Assembly (NCBI GenBank): GCA_001566295.1
Contig: KQ964254.1
Span: forward strand, 620,001-684,000
Direction of reading: 5' to 3'
DNA from: Microdochium bolleyi
Taxonomy: Eukaryota; Ascomycota; Sordariomycetes; Xylariales; Microdochiaceae
DNA length: 64,000 nucleotides
Under the pieces are notes generated by a model, which saw nothing but the letters and a program-made list of their open reading frames with translations, did no database searches and was not told the origin of the DNA. A program made the position numbers and the translations under genes. Shown in pieces: positions 34,522 to 45,200 of the stretch. How positions within the stretch are numbered: position 1 is the stretch's first letter; every line of letters starts with the position of its first letter.

Positions 34522-37500
34522 TCAGATCATGCCGCCGTGCATCCCAGAGTTGGGCTTCTTGGAAGGCGCGACAACCATCCTCGAGGCAGGAGGCCCAACA
34601 TTGAAAGGCGCTGCGTTGTTGTGGGGTCTCGCCGAGAAGTCAGGCGGCATGAAGTTCTGCGGGGGCCTGCGCCGGTCGTTGTCAGCGTGCTTGAGCAAGT
34701 CAGGTGTGCTAGCACTGCTGACCGGGCCGTTCTTATCCTCGCTCTGCCGGCCAGGAGGAGAGTCGTACATGGTGCGTGTCCGCGACGTTTCTTGTCGCCG
34801 TCTTGGGTTGATAGGAGGCAAGGGAGGCGCGTGAGCAGGACTGTTACTGTTCATTCTTGGGCCGCCACCACTCTGGCTCCGGTCACGCATGTTGTGGGGA
34901 CCAGGGTGTGCCATGGTAGTATCTGAGGGCCCCCGCGGTCTGACTCGCGGCAGTTTGCTCTCCGCGTGCCCTTGAAAATCCGACGGACGCTGCGGTAGCC
35001 CCATGGGGGCGTTCGGACCCGAGGACATGAACGGGGACGGCATCGGCGAAACTGGGGAAGCCTGGCCCGAGTCGTAGCCACGAGCGTAAGGAGGGTGCAG
35101 GCCTCCGTTCCCGCCGTAGTTAGGCTGCTGCATCCTCGCAGGCGACTGCGGATGCGGCTGTGGAGAGGGCATTGGCGAGCGGCGCATAGGGTGTGGGCTT
35201 GTTGGAAGGCCTACGGGCATACGAGGTGGCGGGCGAGAAGGCATGTCCAGGCGTGCGGGCCGGTGATGATCCGCATCAGAACCGTTCCTGTATCGACCCT
35301 GTCGGCTCCGAGAGCGGTCACCATCCGTAGACTCGGATCCGCTTCGGTCTCTATCGTTTCGAGATGCTGATCTGGGTCCAGGGTTCGAAGCCGAGTAGTA
35401 AGCCTCCTCACTGGGCATGCGCTGCGACAGTGCCATGGGCGGTGGCCCCCGTTCACGGCTCGGGGGCCCCTGACGAGGTCCACGATCCATGCTTGGCGGT
35501 GCATCATCCTGACCCCTACTTGGTGGCGAACTCGGAGTCTCCTGTGCACCAGGCTGGCGTCGATTCTGCGCTTCCAGCTCCTTCATGCGCTGCAGCTCGC
35601 GGCGTGCCTGTCTGAAGGCACGAATGCCGGCGTGTTCTTCCTTCTGGCCCGGCGTGGCAGAGTCCTGGCTTGCTCTGGGCTCGTCTCCTTCTGCTGACTG
35701 CATGATTGGTTGCAGAGGAGGACTGGACTCCGCGACGTACTTGCTGCCTGCAGGTGATGAACCTCTGCTGCTCAGACCGAGCATACGCATCGCCTTGGAC
35801 TGAGACTCGTCACGGCCACGCTCGCGAACAGAGCCTCGGCTCTCCCTACCTCGGAGGATGCCAAGACCTGTTCCTCGCGGTGCCGGTCCTGCATCTATCG
35901 AGTCCTTCGACTCAGGCACTGGGTGCGGCGAGGTAGACCTGCTGTCGCTGTCCGCGTACATGGTCAATCGTTCACGTACGCGGCGTGCACCGTCTGCAAG
36001 TTGAGTGGCAAACTCGTCACGCTCCAGAGACTCTCTCGGCGCACTGGTGGAGTTGATCTCGTCGAACTCATCCCCAGCCATGAGAGATCCCCCGACTTCG
36101 ATAGGCAGGTGGCCGAAGTCCATCCGGGAGAAGTCGTCTGAGCCCTGCGGTTTGTGATCTTGAGGGGCTGTGTACGAGTCGCCCTCCGCATCAGAGTCGG
36201 CCAGACCAGGTGCGGTGTCATAGACGGATGACGCATCGCTGGCAGCTCTCAAGTGCTGCCGTACCATTCCGCTCAAGCCAGCACCGGGCAGTGTGGGTGA
36301 ATCGAGCGGGTCTTCCTGGTCCCCCACAGCCACTGTGTCTGCTGGACTCGGTTGTTCTGGTAAGAGTGATTCGCTGAAGGATAGCGGCGCAGGCAAAGAC
36401 GAATCGCGAAGAGCTGGATGCTGGCGGTCGGAAGGACGACGCGCGAGCGTCGTGGTGTAGTCCGAGTCCGTGAGCTTCGCAGAAATCTCCGAGGCACCGT
36501 CATCCATGAAGAAGGTCGATTGCTCCTCTTGAAGTGGCTGCTCGGTGATGGCGGATGAGCTAGTCTTGCTCTCCAGTGCAGGACGTTGTGCTGATGCCGA
36601 CCTGGAAGTACCTCGAGACGCGTTGGAGTTGGTGCGATCTCTCATTGAGGTCGGAGTCTCGCGGCCTTGCTGGAGCTGGAGCTGCCTCTGGGCAAAGCGA
36701 GATTCATCGTACGGCTGGGAGGGCTTTTGGAACACGCCAAGGGCTGTCGCTTTACCCCGGTCGTTGGGCTGTATTCCTAGCATAGAGGTATCCTCGGATT
36801 CACTGATCGGCGGGCTCAAAGGCGGCCCGCCGTTTCCAAACAACGAGCGGCTCTCGGAAAGGCCTGATACACGCTGGTTGAGGTCTGGTGTGCCAACGGT
36901 AGACGCTGATGCCGGAGGGCTCATTGAGCGCAGGTTCGGGGCACTACCCTTGGCCAAAAGACTGCGTCCACCGAGCCGGTCAGAGTAGGCAGACAGCGTT
37001 GGTGAGGGTGCGATACCCTGTGACAAATCCGGGGTCCGGCTTCCCAGAGCCCTCTGCCTCGTGACCGATTCAAAGCGTGATAACGCCGAAGACTGGTTCT
37101 CTTGAAGATCCTGATTTAACCCTTGCTCGTACAAGCGTCTTGTGCGTGCAACATTCTTTTCCGTGGATGGTGTAGAAACCGTTGTGTTCAAGGACAGGCC
37201 GCCGTGGCCATCCTTGAAAGATGGAGTGCGTTGATTGGATGTTATTGAAGTTGCCGCAGTCGAGTTCCTTGCCATGGACGGGATTGATGACATAGTGGAA
37301 GAGGTGTCGCGATTCTTGTTGTATCCTGCAATGCTGGGAGATGCTGGTCTCGCCACGTCCTCGAAGTCTGGCGCGGGCTCATCGCTGTTGTCATCGTCGA
37401 CATCACCGTCGATCGATTTCCTCTCCTTCTCCTGCATCCTCCACTTTTGAAATGCCGACATGGCAACATCATCATCATAGAGAGCTCTGCCAGGCATACC

Positions 37501-38025
37501 TCCGTTGCCATTGCTCTTCGAAGAGGTGGCGCCGGCGGGGATCTTGTAGATCTTCTGCCGTCCACCAAAGAGGTTGTTGCCTTCAACTGGTTTTGAGCGG
37601 CCCATTATGCTGCCACCGGCCAGCGAATCTGCATCATCGGAATAATAAGAGTCATTGCGAGCATATGGAGGCTTGATGGATTCCACTTCGGCGATGTCCC
37701 CAAGCCCGCTTGAGAGACCATAGTCCAGCCTGGAGTTCTGATTTGAGAAGAGCACGCTATCGTCGCTCGCCTTGCCAATCTTCGTGTTCGGGTCGTCCTG
37801 TTCGCGTAGCATCGAGAAACGAGCTGAGAGCCCGGACATGAGAAGACTCGTCCGGAAGTCATCGTTAGTGGGCAGGACCGTTGCGATGTCGATCTGGGGT
37901 TTCTCCTCCACGGGCTTCTTCCCCTTCTTGAATGACATGAACGAAGGCATCGCGAATTCCGAGTCCTCGGAAGGACGGCCCTTAGGCGGCTCGTCCTTGT
38001 TCTTCTTGTTCCTAAAGCGATTCAT
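34522..38025 (-). CDS. Large intrinsically disordered protein, unknown function
   Basis: A single uninterrupted frame of 1167 residues. It begins MNRFRNKKNKDEPPKGRPS and has a compact-looking N-terminal block: 'PSFMSFKKGKKP', 'DFRTSLLMSGLSARFSMLREQDDP', 'IGKASDDSVLFSNQ', 'GLGDIAEVESIKPPYARNDS' and 'NNLFGGRQKIYKIP' (residues about 25-165). The remainder is Ser/Pro/Arg-rich and lacks hydrophobic core segments, apart from two likely coiled segments ('ATQLADGARRVRERLTMYAD' and 'IRAFRQARRELQRMKELEAQN'). Many SP/TP sites suggest phosphorylation by proline-directed kinases. No enzymatic domain, signal peptide or membrane helix is present. I do not recognise a named family; a scaffold or polarity/cytoskeleton-associated role is only a guess. 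The basic start MNRFRNKKNK could bind membrane or nucleic acid. Confidence 0.9.
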   Translation of the reverse strand: MNRFRNKKNKDEPPKGRPSEDSEFAMPSFMSFKKGKKPVEEKPQIDIATVLPTNDDFRTSLLMSGLSARFSMLREQDDPNTKIGKASDDSVLFSNQNSRLDYGLSSGLGDIAEVESIKPPYARNDSYYSDDADSLAGGSIMGRSKPVEGNNLFGGRQKIYKIPAGATSSKSNGNGGMPGRALYDDDVAMSAFQKWRMQEKERKSIDGDVDDDNSDEPAPDFEDVARPASPSIAGYNKNRDTSSTMSSIPSMARNSTAATSITSNQRTPSFKDGHGGLSLNTTVSTPSTEKNVARTRRLYEQGLNQDLQENQSSALSRFESVTRQRALGSRTPDLSQGIAPSPTLSAYSDRLGGRSLLAKGSAPNLRSMSPPASASTVGTPDLNQRVSGLSESRSLFGNGGPPLSPPISESEDTSMLGIQPNDRGKATALGVFQKPSQPYDESRFAQRQLQLQQGRETPTSMRDRTNSNASRGTSRSASAQRPALESKTSSSAITEQPLQEEQSTFFMDDGASEISAKLTDSDYTTTLARRPSDRQHPALRDSSLPAPLSFSESLLPEQPSPADTVAVGDQEDPLDSPTLPGAGLSGMVRQHLRAASDASSVYDTAPGLADSDAEGDSYTAPQDHKPQGSDDFSRMDFGHLPIEVGGSLMAGDEFDEINSTSAPRESLERDEFATQLADGARRVRERLTMYADSDSRSTSPHPVPESKDSIDAGPAPRGTGLGILRGRESRGSVRERGRDESQSKAMRMLGLSSRGSSPAGSKYVAESSPPLQPIMQSAEGDEPRASQDSATPGQKEEHAGIRAFRQARRELQRMKELEAQNRRQPGAQETPSSPPSRGQDDAPPSMDRGPRQGPPSRERGPPPMALSQRMPSEEAYYSASNPGPRSASRNDRDRSGSESTDGDRSRSRQGRYRNGSDADHHRPARLDMPSRPPPRMPVGLPTSPHPMRRSPMPSPQPHPQSPARMQQPNYGGNGGLHPPYARGYDSGQASPVSPMPSPFMSSGPNAPMGLPQRPSDFQGHAESKLPRVRPRGPSDTTMAHPGPHNMRDRSQSGGGPRMNSNSPAHAPPLPPINPRRRQETSRTRTMYDSPPGRQSEDKNGPVSSASTPDLLKHADNDRRRPPQNFMPPDFSARPHNNAAPFNVGPPASRMVVAPSKKPNSGMHGGMI

Positions 38026-41000
38026 CTGGGAAATTCGTCGTGGATCCGCGGGGAAATCGGAGATGTATGTGTGACACGATCAATTGCTTAGCCCCGGCGG
38101 TTCGATGCCAGCATGCCCGTGAAGACAGCCTATTGTCGTGTGGGCCGCCAACTCTAATAGATTGCTCGCGCAATTCGCTATGCCGCCGAGCTCTGGTGGT
38201 CCGTAGAGTTGTGATGCTTCGAATTCCGTCTCAAACTGTGCCTATTAGTCGTATTATGTTATTAAGAGTCTCCGCATAGGTGCGCATGTAGACGAGTCGT
38301 ATGTGGCAGAGTAAAGCAGTTGGACGAAGAGAGAAGTCGGCGCCTGAGTAAGACCACAGAGTTGGGAGGCTCGAACAATGCAGTATGCATGCGTAGTGAC
38401 TGGACTCAGGGGCCGAAAGGGTTCCAGGCATACCAGATCACAGCCGGGGTTGCACAGGAGGCGAGAGACCGGAGAGTCTGTCGCCAATGGCACGAGCTGC
38501 AGCTTGTCCCAACTTGGCGCGCCGTCTGAGAGCCTGGTGGCGTGTCTCGAGCCAGAGAGTCTGATTTGAAGAATGCCAGACAAGTGCCAGTCCTTAATCA
38601 GACACGAGGAACGAGCGTGTAACCCGAGCAAGCCTGCACTCGCGACGCTTGCCGGAATGAAGTGTGTTGGTCATGACAAACAATACGAAGACGTGACACA
38701 CATACAGGAAGAGAGGAGCTTTGACGGTGAGTGGTCTAGGCTGTTGTCACCTCGAATGTGGAATGCAAGAGAATGAGGATGTTGTGATCGAGGCCTGACA
38801 GGGTGGGCCCCAAATGCCAGAGGTGAACGAGTGTGATGGATGGTGGAACTGCGGCCGAGTGCCTCTGCAGTGTTCTCCAGGGCATGCGGGTGGACGAACG
38901 AGTGGGATGTCGTTGGAGATTGTTCCAGATGTCTGCTGCAGGAATTCGGCTGTGTTGGTCTTGACCGATCTGATGGTGGCGTCGGCTAGCCAGAGACACT
39001 TCGAGGAGGGACCTTGGGCGGAGGGCGGATCTCGGTCGATGTCTGTCGTGTCGCCGGTCTCCGTATGCGTACGAAGCAGAGGATATTCGGAGGTCGTCGA
39101 GGACTGAGGATGGAGAGAGGAGAAGTCGGCTTTCCGAGAGACTGGAGCGGCAGGATGAGCATCGGCGCCAGGAGAAGCAGACTACAGACCGTGAAGAGCA
39201 GGGGCGGGCGGGCCTAGCGAGTGGACGGAGTGGAAATGAGCAGCAGAAGCCACCTGAGGCCATCCAGTGTGCACGCTGCTGCAGGGGCCGAGTTATTGCT
39301 GCCCGCCTCGGGGCTAGACTAGTGTCCAGCGGCTTCTGCTCCAGTGCAGGCCAAGTGCCCAGGTGGGAGGGGAGCCCCAGTGCAACCATCGCCTGGCGAG
39401 CTTGGAACGCAATGGACCCCTGGCCGCTGGGCCCTGCTCCACGGGTGCGGGTAGCAGTAGCCAGTGTGTGGCTCCCCCACCGTACACCGTACGGGACATT
39501 CCTCTCCTTCCCTGTTGTCGAAGCAAGGCCGATCGAAACCAAGCACGCCACGTACTTACGGGTACCTTGCTCACAGTGACAGTGGTTGATGCCTGAACTT
39601 CATTGTAGGCGACTACACCGAGACCTCATGGGAGGCCGTCCGTCCTCAACTGCTCTGTGCGCGCCAGGAAACGCTGGCCCTGAGCTTCTTGACAAAGCCC
39701 ACTTGGACCGGGGAGCAGGTCTTTACCCGCTCACATCCAAAGCTTTGTTATGGACACAGAGTCACGTCGCAGCAGGCAGCGTCGCAGCGTTCCAGTCCAG
39801 GCGCAAGGCCTATCAGAGGGTGAATACGCTTAGTGAGTCAAGGGAGGAAGGTGGGAGGGCCCATTGAGCCGCCCAGTCAGCGTCCGTCGTGCAAATGTCG
39901 TCAGGTTGACAGAGACCAGTTGCCTCTGGGCAGAGGCGAGTATCACGCCGGAGTGGACTTGAGTCTCTGGTGCTTTGTGTCAAGCATTGACGGAGATCCG
40001 CGTGCGACTTGGTGCAGAGCGCAATGAAACACAAGCTGTGTGTCGATGAGCGGCAGAGATCGGCGACCCTCAGATTGTCGCTCGGAGCAGAAACGGAGTG
40101 CTGACAGTGCTGCGCACGTGTTGGTGACCTGGCAGCCGGCAGGCGTGCTCAACTTGCCGGACAGGGGGCGGGGCTAGCAGCAGGCACTTTGGCCAGGCAC
40201 AGTCTTGGCAGGCACCACTGAAGCACCAGCGGCGCCCGCCCCTAAACCTGCTTCACTCCTCACACCACCAGATCACATCGACCCGTCACAATGCTCGCAG
40301 ACACCAAGCCTTGTCGACAGTCCAACTCGGCAGCCGGATGCCCGTCCGGTCGGTCAGAAACGACGGACCAAGGAACCCCCAGCTCGCAAACCATACGCGT
40401 AGGCACCCCGGCAACCTCAATCGTGCTGCCTTGTTCATGCACCGCCATGAATCAATCACCTTTGTCTCCTTCCAGCCCCCATGGCTGGTGCCTCCGTGCG
40501 TCCTGGACGGCACAGACCAGCGACCCCTTTAACTCAACCAACCACACATCTTTGAGAATCGTCTGGGCGTCTCGTGATCAAGCACTCCGAGTTTCTTACC
40601 TCAGACACGGGGCGCGCAAAGCGGGATCTGCACACGCTAAGAGGCTACATCTTCACCCACTATGTCAAAAGTCTCAGCATTCGGACGGCTCCGAGCCCCA
40701 GCTTCGGCGTCTGTCAGGCAGCCAGCCTGACAAGTCTGGCCCGTGACCCGATGTTTAGGCACTCTTGGGCCTGTCATCGACGGCGGATCGCCCCAGAAGT
40801 ATCCGCCTAGGGGGCGTGCATGGCTCCATTGCCAGCGACACGCTTGAGCGAAGGACCTGTAGCGACCGACCGACGGGCAGTCCTGCCTCTCAAGTTGTGC
40901 ACATAGTATAAGGAAGTATTTTGTCGGCAACCCAGCATATCTTTGATGCAGTTCCATCACAGCTGAGGCACTCGGGTCATTGATGTGTCGTCATACCCAT

Positions 41001-42162
41001 GAGGGGACGACAAAAAGCAAAACCCAAAGCACGCCGCGCGTGATAGGTTGAAGCCTCCAGTGCTTGGACGTCCACTAGGAGAACGGCAACGGCACCCCCG
41101 GCGGCGCGGCAGCGCCATCTTGAAACGGCTTCCTGCTAGAAATCGGGACGAAACGGATACCCCTGGCGCTGTAGCACCGACTTGGGATGATTGTAATCCC
41201 CCTAGCTGGGCGTGCCTCTGTGATCTGGGAAAGACAGCAGGTGGGAGCATCTTGCCCGGATCGTCCGGAGCCATCACGAGGACGGGACACAAGCACGGGT
41301 GGCGCAGGATTCGACTGCTGCCCATAAGCGGCTCCTGCTTCTGATTCCAGATCCGCCGTCGTTATCGCACTTGGCAGCTGTCAAAAATGACGACCACTTA
41401 AAACGCGGAGGCCTTGGCCAAGATCAACGAAAGACCTGTCCGGGTTTCAGATGCAAAAGCAATCCGGAGCAGCGTTTGAACGATAGGCAACGGAGCTCAG
41501 AGCCCCAGTGCCATCATGAGCCAATCCGAAGAGTCCAAGACATCATAGCCAAAGCGTCGAGCGAAGACGTCGTCGAGCACCACACAACTTTGGCCTAGGT
41601 GTCGAGAGCACGCTTGATATTCAATCGCCGTTGGACTCTGGCTACTTACCCCGGCTGGCAAGGGCTGACAACTAATTTTGTTGCCACCACCGTACGTTGG
41701 TCCCGCACGTTTCTCTGATGGCAGGAGAGCGCAGACCTCGCCTTCTTAATACAAGCGATGACGAAAACAATGTCGCAATGGACGAAGATGAATTCCACGA
41801 CACTCAGGTTGGACACAACTCTACATCAGCCCCCTGGACTCTCGGAACCAGCACTACCGGCTTCAAGCCTGAGTTTACTCTGTATGCAGGGCGTGGCTCC
41901 CCTGTCACTGTGTGCAAGGATTGAAACTTTTTTTCTCTCCTGGGATTCCTGATTTTTCCCCGGTGGGGTCCCATCGGTGGAACGCTGTAACGCCCCCACA
42001 CGCCAATCATCGTCGCGTGCCTGACGCTAGGTGCAAGGATATTGTAGGACCGCTGTGTTCCCCTGTCGGGTTGTCAATGACTCGATGTTCGGCCACGCCA
42101 GTCGATCCAGCCGTGGGATTGTCCTGCTGCCGTCTCATTGTGGCGGGTATTGACAGCTCACA

Positions 42163-42213
42163 AGTACGGATTATTCCGTACTCCGAAGAGAGGTTATTCC
42201 GTACTCCGAAGAG
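42163..42213. repeat. Tandem 20-mer with an 8-bp hairpin
   Basis: TTATTCCGTACTCCGAAGAG occurs at 42,171-42,190 and again at 42,194-42,213 without mismatch. The first copy overlaps a perfect inverted repeat, AGTACGGA-TTAT-TCCGTACT (42,163-42,182). A related TACGGAGTA lies at 42,693-42,701. Confidence 0.85.
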
Positions 42214-45200
42214 ACCTCGATACCGCGTAGAGCCACCGTCTCCTCTTTCTCGAGACAGCAAGCCTCCGTACTGTGAGCCGCGAAAGGACACACGATTCAG
42301 CAAAAGACCCTCATGCAGAGCCGCAAAGGTTGATCAATAGCTCTCTCCGCTGAAATCATGGCCCCAAGAAATGGCAAATTATATCTTCAGTCACTGAGCT
42401 ACCGGCGGAATATACATGGCATGCATCGACGACATGCCAATTCACATGCACAATCATGCAGGGGGCCTGTGTGACAATCCAGAGAGCTCTAAGTTCAGAA
42501 ACACGCACTCTGCCGCTAAGCTAGGGGCAATTAGGTAAAGCTGAGGGGAGAGCTCTGTTCCTATGAGTGCAATGTATCTTTCGAGCTCGCGCGGGCGGGA
42601 ATCAAGAAGAAACTAAGAGCAAGCTGACGCTGTCCGGAGCACTGCGATTTACCATCACATCACACAAGAATGCTTTTCATTCGTAGGTACCATACGGAGT
42701 ACTGTAACCTTCAGCACACAAATGCAAAGACATGTGCGCTGATGGGTCGTCCGGAGCTCCACACCTGCTGATGCATGGGGGAACCTCGTCTTTCCCATAT
42801 TATCAGCATGGGAAAGCAGGGAGATGAATGATTAAGCGCTGGCCGTTACTCCACCCTTGGAGGTGGGAAGGGAGAAGAGATTCGATCGCCTTCCGCATCT
42901 GGACGCTGCCGCCATGAGGTCCCGTTCTCAGCAATATGGGATGAAACATCCGCGCCGAGGCAGCTTATGCCGATAGATGACCGTTGATTGAAATCGCGAT
43001 GATCGCGAGGTCCCGAAGCGAAGCGCGAAGTACGTGGGTAGGTAGGTGCCGAAGGGTCCTGGCGCCGGATGTCTTATGTTCCCTTGCTGTTTGTCTGTCT
43101 GTTTATGTCGGCTCTGCCAAACCGCGGAAAGGACCAGTACTCACCCAGCCCGGCCCGTCGGTTCCGTCTTGCGTTTATGCGCACACGCCCGCCTCAAGAC
43201 ACACGACACGGAATAGGTATGCGCGCCGCGCCGACCAGGAGTCTTTTGTCCGGGCGTTCCGGGGCCGGCGGCTGGGCTTGACCTCACTCACCCACCCCGA
43301 ATCGCAATTGCGGGAATGATAGGCAATTCCTGTCTCTGCTGCGCAGAAACTTCGATCCGGGCTCAAGTGGGTGTCCGAGGGGGAGACGACAGATCTTGAT
43401 CGAGGCCAATGTCGATCAATAGAATGACCCGTCTTTTTCCAATTGTAGATTCCGTTGCAGATCGGCCGTGCATGATGGAGGGTTTGCTTTATTCCGCACC
43501 CCGAAGACAGATCATGCACGTGTAGGTAGCACGAGCATGTGGCCCATTCGCCCCTTTGTATCCTTATGTACCACTGTAGACAAGTGCGACCAGTGCCAAG
43601 GCCATTAGACTACTTCGAAATTCCACCCAAGGTCGGCCTGGACTTTCGTCCGCCAGTAATTCCCGCCCGTCGTGTCGCCGTCCTATGGGAAGGGTGGGAG
43701 CAAGGCCGCCGTTTCCTCCGGACAGCAAAACCTATGAATTGTTACCCGCTATATTATATTGCGCCCTTGGAAAGGTTGTTTTCTGAGCCGGACAGGCCAA
43801 GGCTTGCTGTTTGTAGATTGGAATAAATATCGCTCCTCCGTCCGCCATATCCGTTGAGGCTGCGGATCCTCTTCCTGGGGTTTTGCCGAACCGCCTTATT
43901 ACAAAAGCTGCTGACGCGTTGCTAATTTCTAAGAACTCGGGATAGACAGATACTTACGCAGCCCTGCGGTTGTTTTCTCAATGTCCAGACTTGCGTGTGA
44001 CCTCCTCCCGCAGCCCCAAGCCCAGCCGTTTGCTTCGTAAAGTTGGGATCGCCTGCCTGCGGCCCGGCCGCCGCATTCATGGTCCCGGTGGCGTGGGCTG
44101 GGATTCCCTTAGGCCGTCCGTGAACAGCGTACTCTAGGGTACGCTAAAGGTACGCTACGCGTATCCAAGCTCGCCGTGGACTACATGGACTGCGTAGAGG
44201 CGCGTGCGGGCACGAACTCATCGACGCGCGCACCCAATCTTACGCAACATGGAGACGGGCGACGGGGAGGGCGCAGCGGGTGGGTAGGGATTAATCATAA
44301 CGAGAAAGAAATAAAGTAAGAACGCCCACTCCGACCCGGCCTGTTGGGATCCCGAGCAGACTTTGTGGGGCGGGCAGCGGGTTCCCATGTACTCGGAGAG
44401 ACGCGTGCCCGCGCGCGAGCACGCAACTCTCTCGCACAGCACCGCATGCACGGCGCCGAGAGTGTTTTGTGCTGGAGACTCTCGGACTGCTGGTGCCTCT
44501 GCGCGCGGAGCGGCAAGTAAACCGTGGTACCTTCCAGACGATCAAGCTCGTGTCGAGGTGCGTTGTTTTTCTTTGCCCCGGGACTTTCTAGAGATATATA
44601 TCTAATATCTGGCGGCCCAAGCGAACCAGCAACCGTCGGTCATGGTTGGGATGAGGAATAGCTGCCGCATGCCCCTACGCAGTGTAGGGCCGACAACAGG
44701 GGGTAAGTGTGCACCCATTGCAAATGTCTAGATTCACAGTATCGCATGTCCCGTGGGTGTTACAGCTGAGATGATCGCACCATCAAGCTTGTCTCTCATG
44801 GAAACGATGATCTGGGTGGTAGGGGCGGCTCTGTCCAACGCCCGTCGAGAGCGCGAGGGAGTGAGTAGCAAGCATGGGTGCTTCCAATCAACCCGCCACT
44901 GACTGGACATGACTGAACCGCCATGGTCTTGTGTCAAGCGGCCAATAGGGACTCTTGGGAGCTCCCAGTGTGGCATCTTGGTCTCCCACAAGCCAATAAG
45001 CGTCGCGGCTGTTCGGTTGTCTACCCTGGGGTAAGTAGAGGCTGAAGAATATGCAGCCAGTCAGCTAGACTCGCTGCAGTTTTGCGAAATCGTGTTCCAC
45101 CCAACAATGGAGATTTCATGCAGCACACACACCCCTACACACACACACACACACAAACAAATCCATGGCTCCCCCGCAGGCGCTACGTGAAATGGAGGCT

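Noticed and set aside
38736..39551. 271-codon minus-strand frame
   Set aside because: Composition is Arg/Ser/Pro-rich and unlike a folded protein; better explained as leader sequence read in frame.
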